From: Trifolium pratense
Lineage: Eukaryota > Streptophyta > Magnoliopsida > Fabales > Fabaceae
Direction of reading: 5' to 3'
NCBI RefSeq assembly: GCF_020283565.1
Contig: NC_060063.1
Span: 22,622,777 to 22,686,776 of the forward strand
Length of the DNA stretch: 64,000 nucleotides
In this document: in pieces, positions 45,854 to 54,114 of the stretch
Layout of the letters: each line of letters starts with the position of its first letter
Numbering within the stretch: the first letter of the stretch is position 1
Position numbers and translations under genes: made by a program
The notes under the pieces: generated by a model
Told to the model about the DNA's origin: nothing
The model's database searches: none
Seen by the model: the letters and a program-made list of their open reading frames with translations, nothing else

Positions 45854-46868
45854 ACAAGGCCAAAGAAAAACATTGTAGTAACTGAAGAAATGTAACTAGG
45901 CCTAGCTCAAGGCATGATTGATGTTGTCTGTTGGTGTCCCAAAGTTGAAACTAGAAACTTGTGACCAAGGTCCATAGCGTACCGTAGAAGCTCATTCGAG
46001 CGTCGAGGATATCAACTACACATGTCTCTTTTGGTCTTGTGAGCATAGCTTTTAAACTTTCACTTTTTATACTAGCTCTCTTATTTTTATTTTTATTTTT
46101 CTCCTCTGACAGTAGCTTTGTTATCTTTCAGTGATGAAGGAACTTGGTCTTAAATTTCCAAAAAATACTATGTGGAAATATAATTTCTCAAATATTAAAA
46201 TATCAAAATTTCAATGTTTATTTTACATATACCTCTAGGTTCAGTTGCCAACTCCAAATAACGGGTAGAAAAAGAGGTTATTTAGGCATTAAATTGGCAG
46301 GTAACAAAAATAAAATGGCAATGGGTTAATAACATTTGCCAAATTGTGGGTTTCATAGAATAGTAAATCCGTTCTTTATTTTTTTTCTCCCCATTTCTGA
46401 AACTTGACATGGCAAAGTGGATAACATTAAAAATCATAGAAGTAACTTAAATAAAGTACTCGTTATTGTTTGATTGCATAATAAGATATCCAATCAACAA
46501 CTAACAAGTCTCTATCACACATGTCATTTTATTTTACTGTCATCACTTACGACATCTTTGCTGGCTTATGCCTACTTGACAATTTCAAAAAACAAGAATA
46601 CTTTGTCTGAATCATAACCTTTTATTTTTCTTTTTTCATATATATGATAGTTTTTTTTAACTATTATCAATTTTAATGACCAACTGTATCCAGGCCACCT
46701 TGATCATATCGACACATTATCATTATGGTGACAACATCAATGTTAACTCTACTAGACGGATTTAGTGTTAGAATTAGTCAATTTCACATTAAACTAAGCA
46801 CAATCTATACCTTAGTTCACTAAATCTACAAATGTTCATGTATATATTAATTAAAATAAAACAGATTA
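45854..46868. other. Intergenic; no gene seen
   Basis: AT-rich sequence without coding signal or definable repeats. The last 16 bases (46853-46868) are the left target-duplication copy of the next SINE. Confidence 0.5.
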
Positions 46869-47051
46869 AACCAAGAAATTGAACTCAAGTGGTTAATGAG
46901 CTCTCCCTAGGACGGATTGTTCGAGAGAATCTGAGTTCGATTCCTGGTGGGAACAATTCTTGGCAGAGTTTCATAACCTCGCGGCCGAACTCTGGATTAC
47001 TGGGGCCCCTTCCCCTAGGAACCAGAGGGCTAATGCCAAAAAAATAAAATA
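46869..47051 (+). mobile_element. tRNA-derived SINE upstream of the GRAS gene
   Basis: The head contains an A-box-like TCAAGTGGTTAATGAGCTCT and a B-box GAGTTCGATTCC. The body ends CTAATGCC followed by an A-rich tail (47036-47051). It is flanked by a perfect 16-bp direct repeat AAAATAAAACAGATTA (46853-46868 and 47052-47067). A diverged relative is at 20220-20358. It ends about 50 bases upstream of the GRAS TATA box. Confidence 0.9.
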
Positions 47052-47104
47052 AAAATAAAACAGATTATGACATTGATTAATAATAATAATCTTATTAATC
47101 TTGT

Positions 47105-47113
47105 TATATATAG
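47105..47113 (+). promoter_or_regulatory. TATA box of the GRAS gene
   Basis: TATATATAG, about 70 bases upstream of the ATG at 47183, in AT-rich sequence just after the SINE. Confidence 0.65.
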
Positions 47114-47182
47114 AATGAAGTACATAAAGTAAATAGTTAGTTTGAAACTAAGTACCAAAAGAAAAGTTTGTTTCAATTTGTG

Positions 47183-48961
47183 ATGGAAAACTTTTGCAAT
47201 TTTGGTGAGATAAGTTTCAGTGCAATTGAGGACAAACTTAGTTCATCCAATGATACTTTCTGGCATACCAAAAAAGTTACTGCAATGAAAAATGTTCAAT
47301 TTTCTGTAGCAGAAGATCAAGGAGACCATAATGGCATTGAGTCTCTTCGCTCAAATTTTGGTTTCTTTCCGCAAGAAGAAGAGTTACTTCTTTCCACTAA
47401 TCAACAAAAGTTTCATCATCAAGATTATGAACCTTTTGATAATCTACAATTTGATATGGTTCAATTTGATGAACAGTTTGAAACCAAAACTCTTCCACTT
47501 TGTGACACAAAAAAGGGCAAACAATATTACCAAAATACCCCTTTAGCTGCACCAGTTGAAATATTGAAGAATTATGGCAAAGGATTCAAGAGGTTATTAC
47601 CTGATGAAGGAAAAATCCTTCATCCTGTCAATGATTTTGGTTTAGTCACGGATAATGAAAATGAGAGAAAGTTGTCGACCACAGATATCATGAAGATAGC
47701 TGGAACTAAGTTCATACAATCATCATCTTCATCAGATCATTCTGCATCAGGTTTGATTCTTAATCACCCTTTTGGTTTTTCTTTCTCCGGTCTATCCGAT
47801 GAAGAGAAAGAAGATATTTCACTTGCTGAATCACTCTTAACTTGTGCTGAGAAAGTTGGATATCAACAATTTGAACGCGCTAGAAAAGTTTTATCACAAA
47901 TTGAGTCTTTATCTTCGAAGACAGGTAACCCGGTTAAGCGCGTGGTTCATTATTTTGCCGAAGCTCTTCGTCAAAGAATCGACAAAGAAACAGGTAGAGT
48001 ATCTATTAACAATATGCAAAAGAAGGAATCTTTATTTGATCCTGAAGCGGAAACCAAGGATCTAAATCCGACCCTTGTCGCGTTTATTGAAGATCTTCCA
48101 TTTTGTAAAGTTGCAATGTTCACATGTGTACAAGCTTTAATAGAAAATGTAACTGATGCAAAGAAGATTCATGTTATTGATCTCGCAATTCGAAAAGGGT
48201 TACAGTTGGCAATCCTAATGCAAGCGCTTCAATCGAGAAACGAATGTCCACTCGAGCTTCTAAAGATAACAGCTATTGAGAGCGGAAACACAGACACTTC
48301 AAAGCTTGCAGTCGAAGACACTGGTAAGAGATTGAAAGAATTTGCGCAAAGTTTGAACATACCTTTTTCATTTGATATAATTATTGTATCTGATTGGTTA
48401 AACCTAAGAGAAGATCATTTTAAGATAGATTCAGACGAAACTGTTGCGGTTTATTCTCAATTTGCGCTTAGATGCAAGATTCAACAATCCGACCAGCTTG
48501 AAACAGTCATGAGAGTGATTAGAACTATAAATCCAACAGTAATGGTTGTCGCCGAGATTGAAGCAAATCACAATTCTAAATCTTTTGTTAACCGTTTCAT
48601 CGAAGCACTTTTCTACTTTAGTGCATTTTTCGATTGTTTAGAGGATTGCATGAAAGGCGATGAGAAAAATAGAATGATTATGGAATCAATGTATTTTAGT
48701 CATGGTATAAGGAATAATGTAGCTGAAGAAGGAGCTGAAAGAAAGAGTAGAAATGTGAAGATTGATGTGTGGAGAGCATTTTTTAGTAGATTTGGAATGG
48801 TTGAGACAAAATTGAGTATGATATCTTTGTATCAAGCTGAATTGGTTGCTAAAAGATTTTCTTGTGGAAGTTCTTGCACATTTGATATGAATGGTCATTG
48901 TCTTCTTGTTGGATGGAAGGGAACACCTATTAATTCTGTTTCTGTTTGGAAATTCATTTGA
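47183..48961 (+). CDS. GRAS-family transcriptional regulator
   Basis: An intronless 592-residue protein starting at MENFCNFGEISF (the in-frame codon upstream at 47168 is TTG). The N-terminal about 200 residues are low-complexity and acidic with a Ser run (IQSSSSSDHSAS); no DELLA or TVHYNP motif is seen. The GRAS domain begins near residue 212 with LHR I (DISLAESLLTCAEKVGYQQF), followed by the VHIID box as IHVIDLA, a PFYRE-like region with IIIVSDWLNLREDHF, LHR II and the SAW end (LLVGWKGTPINSVSVWKF). GRAS proteins act in the nucleus as transcription co-regulators. The LHR I text (FERARKVLSQIESLSSKTGN) resembles legume proteins annotated as RGL1/DELLA-like; orthology to a named gene cannot be fixed. 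Confidence 0.93.
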   Translation: MENFCNFGEISFSAIEDKLSSSNDTFWHTKKVTAMKNVQFSVAEDQGDHNGIESLRSNFGFFPQEEELLLSTNQQKFHHQDYEPFDNLQFDMVQFDEQFETKTLPLCDTKKGKQYYQNTPLAAPVEILKNYGKGFKRLLPDEGKILHPVNDFGLVTDNENERKLSTTDIMKIAGTKFIQSSSSSDHSASGLILNHPFGFSFSGLSDEEKEDISLAESLLTCAEKVGYQQFERARKVLSQIESLSSKTGNPVKRVVHYFAEALRQRIDKETGRVSINNMQKKESLFDPEAETKDLNPTLVAFIEDLPFCKVAMFTCVQALIENVTDAKKIHVIDLAIRKGLQLAILMQALQSRNECPLELLKITAIESGNTDTSKLAVEDTGKRLKEFAQSLNIPFSFDIIIVSDWLNLREDHFKIDSDETVAVYSQFALRCKIQQSDQLETVMRVIRTINPTVMVVAEIEANHNSKSFVNRFIEALFYFSAFFDCLEDCMKGDEKNRMIMESMYFSHGIRNNVAEEGAERKSRNVKIDVWRAFFSRFGMVETKLSMISLYQAELVAKRFSCGSSCTFDMNGHCLLVGWKGTPINSVSVWKFI

Positions 48962-50049
48962 TATATTTGGTAAATGCAAGTGAATTTTTGTTTCTTATTG
49001 TTCAAAAATTTATGTGAAGTTAGTTCTTATTGTTAAAAGTAATTTATGTTTTTTTTGCTATATGAATGGTAGAGACTACAATACCTAGGTCACTACTATC
49101 TTGATTTGGCTTCATGATACTACTTTAAATTTATAACTACATTTTTCTTTTAATCTCTTATATTTAGTAGTTATAAGTTTTTCTTTATCTTTATCCTAAC
49201 AAAACTATATCCCTTAATTTCTCATTCATGAATCAAATTACCCCCATTCCCATATTTCAATTTGTATCACAACGACAAAATGATTAACCTTCATTGTAAG
49301 AGTGAGATCAAATAAGTAACATTTCTTAAAATGAAAATTAAAACGAAAAATCTCTTATTTAAAGTGTACCCATGCAGATCGTGGCCAAACACATACAACA
49401 AGCCAAAAAAGAAACAAAAAATTTAAGGGTTCATAGAAGAGCAGTGGAGGAAGAAGAAAATCATGTTGTAACAATGACTTTTTTTTTCTAAAAATCCTTC
49501 ACCAAACAACCCATTTAATAAAAAAAGAAGATTTAACAGGAAATAATATAGAAGAAAGTGGGGAGATGAGAGAGGGAAAATCGTTAGTTAATAAAAGAGA
49601 TATTTTAATTAATTAATTTATTTTAATTTTAATGAGGTGTAGTGTTTTAATTGGTTGTGTGTAAGAGTGATGTGTTAAGGGAGTATCTATGCAAGAATTT
49701 CTCGTCAGAAACTACTATTTATTTTGCCTATTCGAGCCCACATTGAGAATGAATCTTCTCATCTTTAGTTTTGGTAATGTTAAATTTCAATCCTTAATCT
49801 TCTTCAAAAAAAATTTCAATCCTTAATGGAATATCTCAAAAGAAATAGCGAATGAGAAAGAGCGTTTTAAATAGATATAAAGAATTGCATGTGAAGATTA
49901 AAAACATGATTCTCATTTTTGTTTTTTTTAAGTAGTAAGAGAATGAAGTTCATATTATGCAAGTAGCTTAAAAGTATATGTGCTATGGGTGACTTAAAAT
50001 TATAATTAAAATGCATATATATACTCTATAAGCAAAATCTAACACAATT
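48962..50049. other. Intergenic between GRAS gene and tRNA; no gene seen
   Basis: AT-rich, no coding signal. The first about 100 bases are presumably the GRAS 3' untranslated region. Around 49370-49690 the composition (GA-rich, AGAGAGGG) is leader-like but has no open frame. Confidence 0.5.
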
Positions 50050-50121
50050 GTTGCTGTAGTTTAGTGGTGAGAATTCCACGTTGTGGCCGTGGAGACCTGG
50101 GCTCGAATCCCAGCAGCCACA
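50050..50121 (+). tRNA. tRNA-His (GTG anticodon)
   Basis: A 72-base cloverleaf. The D arm contains GTAGTTTAGTGGTGAGAAT, the anticodon stem CCACG/CGTGG has loop TTGTGGC (anticodon GTG at 50083-50085), and the T arm is CTGGGCTCGAATCCCAG. The acceptor pairs GTTGCTG (50050-50056) with CAGCCAC (50114-50120), all paired except position 3-70, which is T-C. The usual plant gene has GTGGCTG, so position 3 carries a G-to-T change. A TTTTT-rich tract just downstream (about 50127-50141) serves as pol III terminator. The single acceptor mismatch may reduce function but the rest is canonical. Confidence 0.93.
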
Positions 50122-51467
50122 AAAATTCTTTTTATTTTTTTTACTGTGTTGATTATTTTCATCAATTTATCAAAAATCACCACCAATTCCTGTTAAAAAA
50201 ATTCAAAATAAAAATGTTCCTGTCGAAAAAAATAAAATGATTACATCTATTGAAAGTTCCAAATATTTGATCCCTATAAATATAAGTCATTTGTGTTTTG
50301 ATCATTGCAAATGTTTTTTTTTTTATTAATACTACTACAAAATTTTAAAAATGAGAACTTTATTGAGCGATAATAAAAAGATGTAAAGTACAGAGTAATA
50401 TGTTTTATAAGTGTAGTTCAGTTGATAACTATCATAAGAGTTAGAGTTAGAATTTCAAAATTTTCATTCTCCATATTTAAAAGTTATGAGTGTAGTTACT
50501 AAACTACATATCGCACTACACTGATCAATAATGGACATATTGTTACAAAATGTCGACAGAGTAGACTCATAAAATCAGCAAGTTGTTGAACTTTGGATCT
50601 TAATTTTTGGTATTTTTTTTATAAAAAAAAGGAACAAAGGTGCATGTTCTGTTCAATTCATTTCATGAAATCATTGTTTGTTATTCTAATGAAAATATTT
50701 TCTTTGTTTTTGAAATTTAACCTTCTTTCCTTTTCTTTTTCTTTTTCTTTTTGGATTTCAAATTTCAAAGTGTTTAATATATCAAGATGATATTGAGATT
50801 TGAGAAGAAATAAAATGGAAAATGTTGCACATAATGTTGCCATATCTCTTACACCAATGGAAAATGTTGATAGAGTTGGTGATGTAATAATGCCCACTGG
50901 TCACAGTGCACAACTTGAAAAACCACAACTATGAAGATAGTGCAGTGTTGGTCCAATATCTTTAAAGGTTTAAAATAATTTTATATTGAGGCATTTTAAA
51001 ATTAAGAAAAATGGCTTTGAAAAAATAAAATAAATAATTATTCGAAAATGTTAAACAGTTCCCGCGGGCACTGTTTAAGGAAGTATATATAGTAATATTG
51101 CATTGAAACTTGTACAGTCAATTCCTCGAAAGTTTAAAAAGTGTTACTTTCAATTTAAAAATTTCATTTTTTAATTTCCTTAACCAATGCCCCTGGGACA
51201 CCAGTTAGCATGACCCATAATTAAATTATGTTAAATTCAATGTGTAAACCAATGAACTCAATTATAGGTAATACATGGTTTTTTCAAAGATTGATAAAGA
51301 TATTATAAACTCACGGTCACAAATCTGCATTTAGAAAAAGAAAAAAAACAATTTTCTAAGTTGACCATATTCACTTGTGTCAATCTCTCTCTAAATGGAC
51401 GATAAATAGAGAGATAACAAATGGACGAAACCCAAATTCATCTTCTAGTATCCACTCCCAAAAAGAC
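50122..51467. other. Intergenic; no gene seen
   Basis: AT-rich sequence. A stretch near 50399-50470 (TGTAGTTCAGTTGATAAC and following) faintly resembles a decayed tRNA-like SINE head, but no B box of quality follows. Several poly-A and poly-T tracts occur. Nothing coding was recognised. Confidence 0.45.
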
Positions 51468-51838
51468 TTGCATAATTATTTTCGTATTGGGGGAGTAGCG
51501 GCTGATCTACCTTATGGTTGGATAGATAAATGTTTTGATTTCTGCAATTATTTTTTAACAAGGGTTATTGAATATCAAAAACTTATTACATGAAATCCTA
51601 TTTTTTTAGAACGGGTTGAAGGAGTAGGTGTTGTTGGTAGAGAGGAAGTTCTAAATTGGGGGTTATCAGGACCAATGCTTCGGGCTTCCGGAATACAGTG
51701 GGATCTACGTAAAGGATAATTATGAGTGTTACGACGAATTTGATTGGAAAGTTCAATGGCAAAAAGAAGGAAATTCATTAGCTCGTTATTTAGTTCAAAT
51801 TGGTGAAATGATGGAATCCATAAAAATTATTCAACAAT
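51468..51838 (+). pseudogene. ndhH: Nuclear insertion of plastid DNA: ndhH fragment
   Basis: Sequence homologous to the chloroplast NADH dehydrogenase-like subunit H gene. The frame reads [20 protein letters not shown], then [47 protein letters not shown] and, after a break, [20 protein letters not shown]. It covers an internal part only. Damage: a stop (TGA where Arg is expected, at 51592-51594) and a two-base loss near 51715, so it cannot encode NdhH. Surrounding DNA does not look plastid-derived. It ends about 300 bases upstream of the nicotianamine synthase start. Confidence 0.9.
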
Positions 51839-52076
51839 CATTATTTTATAAAATAAAACTCCAAAGGATAATCTTTTTGATATATTACATCAATTTGCAC
51901 CAACTTGTAAAAGCTCCATCAATTATATCCTCGAAACTCTAAACAAAAAAAAACAGTCCTACATTCCTCTTATAAATTAACATTGAATCAAAGATGTTAC
52001 TAAACTAGAATTCAAAAATGTGGGCCTAGTCTTTGTTCAGTTTGTTGTGCAAGTTTATCAATTTTTTAGTTGTTAC

Positions 52077-52083
52077 TATAAAT
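52077..52083 (+). promoter_or_regulatory. TATA box of the nicotianamine synthase gene
   Basis: TATAAAT in ACTATAAATCAGG, about 60 bases upstream of the ATG at 52140. Confidence 0.55.
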
Positions 52084-52139
52084 CAGGTATTCTCTCGCGG
52101 AACTGTGACTAGTCTCTCGAGCCATATTTTTATACGGAA

Positions 52140-53078
52140 ATGGACAACCGACATGAGGTGATAGTCGAAAAGGTATGTAAAATCTATGATAAACTCTCTA
52201 AGCTAGAAAACCTTAATCCTTCAAACCAAGTCAATGACCTATTTACCCAACTTGTAACAACATGCACCACACCATGTCATGAACTTGATATTACTAAATT
52301 ACCCCTAGAAATCAAAGAAAAAATAGCTAAACTAATTACCCTTTGTGGAAAAGCTGAAGGACTACTTGAAAGTCATTTCTCAACTCTCATAGGATCAAAT
52401 GAAAAACCATTAAACCACATAAAAATTTTCCCTTACTACAAAAACTACCTCAAACTCACACATTTAGAATTCACTATGCTCACCAAACACATAACTCAAG
52501 TTCCTTCAAAACTTGCCTTTATTGGTTCTGGTCCCTTGCCTCTAACCTCAATCATGTTAGCAAACTATTACCTAACAAAAACATGTTTCCATAACTATGA
52601 CATTGATTCATTAGCAAATTCAAAAGCTTATGATTTAATCTCAAAAGACAGTGACTTGTCAAAGAGAATGTTTTTTCACACTAGTGATATTTTTGATGTC
52701 AAAAATGTTCTTAAAGATTATAATGTTGTATTTTTGGCTGCATTGGTTGGTATGGACAAAAAGGAGAAAGCAAAAGTGATTAATCACTTGGCTAAATACA
52801 TGGCTCCTAATGCTATTCTTGTTCTTAGAAGTGCACATGGAGCTAGAGCTTTTCTATATCCTATTGTTGATCCTTGTTTTGATCTTAAAGGTTTTGAAGT
52901 TTTGTCAATTTTTCATCCAATTGATGAGGTTATAAATTCGGTTATTGTTGCAAGAAAGTGTTTGGTGAATCAACAAGGGATTAATTACTTGAAAAACAAG
53001 TGTTGTGAAGTAGAAGGTTTTAATCCATTGAACCATGGGAATGTTGTTGATGAGTTGAGCATTGAAGACCAGGCTTAA
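52140..53078 (+). CDS. NAS: Nicotianamine synthase
   Basis: An intronless 312-residue protein, close to the usual 315-330. The enzyme condenses three S-adenosylmethionine molecules into nicotianamine, the chelator that moves iron, zinc and copper within the plant. Family signatures: CTTPCHELDITKLP (about residues 42-55), CGKAEGLLESHFS, FPYYKNYLKLTHLEF, the SAM-binding GSGPLPLTSIMLANYYL (about 130-146), YDIDSLAN, FFHTSDIFDV and VFLAALVGMDKKEK, and LRSAHGARAFLYPIVD (about 230-245). Lack of introns is normal for NAS genes. The product is expected to be cytosolic or on vesicles. A TATA box lies about 60 bases upstream and the 5' flank contains a plastid ndhH fragment, so distal promoter elements may be truncated or altered. 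The frame is intact. Confidence 0.97.
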   Translation: MDNRHEVIVEKVCKIYDKLSKLENLNPSNQVNDLFTQLVTTCTTPCHELDITKLPLEIKEKIAKLITLCGKAEGLLESHFSTLIGSNEKPLNHIKIFPYYKNYLKLTHLEFTMLTKHITQVPSKLAFIGSGPLPLTSIMLANYYLTKTCFHNYDIDSLANSKAYDLISKDSDLSKRMFFHTSDIFDVKNVLKDYNVVFLAALVGMDKKEKAKVINHLAKYMAPNAILVLRSAHGARAFLYPIVDPCFDLKGFEVLSIFHPIDEVINSVIVARKCLVNQQGINYLKNKCCEVEGFNPLNHGNVVDELSIEDQA

Positions 53079-54114
53079 TTCTTTCTTATGCTTAATATAA
53101 TAATGCATGTAATTTGTTATTGAGAGTATGTATTTTCCAGGATTTTGATAGCATGTAGTCAGGATTTCATGGATTCATACCGTCAGCATATTGGTTGTCA
53201 TTAAATTAAAATGGAACGATCTAGATTTTGAGCTTAGTATTTACATTTAAAAATAAAAGTTAATTAAGCCATTCAATTAATCTTGATCGAACAACCGTTA
53301 ATATGTTGTGTAAATGGATGAGATTCTAACCGTATGCAATCCAAATCATATTTTGGATTGTACGTATTCTCCTAGGTGCGACTTTGAAAATCATTCTTGT
53401 AGGAATCACTTTTAAGAGTAAAACTATTGGCGTTGATCATACAAATTAACCATTTCCCTTAATGTTTAGGATAAAAAATTTTCGTCCCTACAAAATTAGC
53501 GAGTTTTAATTTTCATTCTTTAAGAAAAATGTTTTCATTCCTAAAAAAAAAAATAGTATTTTGTATTTAGTCCCTAATGGACACAATTTTGACACTTTTT
53601 TATATTGGAGTATTTTTTAAATATTAACTTATATAAATTAACATGATATATGAAAATAATATAGACACATCTTGATCATCAAAAATATATAAATTGACAT
53701 TAAATTAAATTTAAATTAGTCATTAGGCACTAATAATAAAACAAAAGAATTTGTAAAAATGAAAACATGTGATTTTTTTTATAGGGTTAAAAATCAAAAT
53801 TGGTTTATCACCAAAAAAAAAAAAATCAAAATTGGTTAATTTTATAGGGAGGTAATATAACACATGTAGCCAACAAAAGAGGGACACGTAATATAACACA
53901 TGAACAACGACGTGTCGTATCATGAGTCAACATCCTAGGTTCTGGTCTCCTCTCTATAATTTAATTTCCATTCCCAATTAAAAAAGAATAATCACACACA
54001 CCTTTCGCAAACTATAATAACGATTGGTCGTAGTTGCGACGCTTTAACGACGGAGGTTACCGTCATAATTTCTGTTCCGATATCCAAACACAAACACCTT
54101 TCGTTCTTATAATA
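53079..54114. other. Intergenic: NAS 3' flank and UBC32 promoter
   Basis: No gene. About 53470-53590 repeats the 'TTTTCGTCCCTACAAAATTA' text also found near 6340. From about 53880 the sequence looks like a promoter: GACACGTAAT, ACGTGTC (ABRE-like, 53910-53916) and TCTATAATTTAAT (about 53952), which could serve as a TATA element for the gene starting at 54115. Confidence 0.5.
53910..53916 (+). promoter_or_regulatory. ABRE-like element upstream of UBC32
   Basis: ACGTGTC, the core of the abscisic-acid response element, about 200 bases before the start codon; a second ACGT core (GACACGT) lies about 27 bases upstream. UBC32 of Arabidopsis is known to respond to ER and salt stress, so the site is plausible. 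A single short motif is weak evidence. Confidence 0.35.

Noticed and set aside
47168..47182. Extended GRAS start five codons upstream
   Set aside because: The upstream codon is TTG; the first ATG is at 47183.
51375..51467. Extension of the ndhH reading frame upstream
   Set aside because: Residues before HNYFRIGG do not match NdhH, so the plastid segment starts at about 51468.
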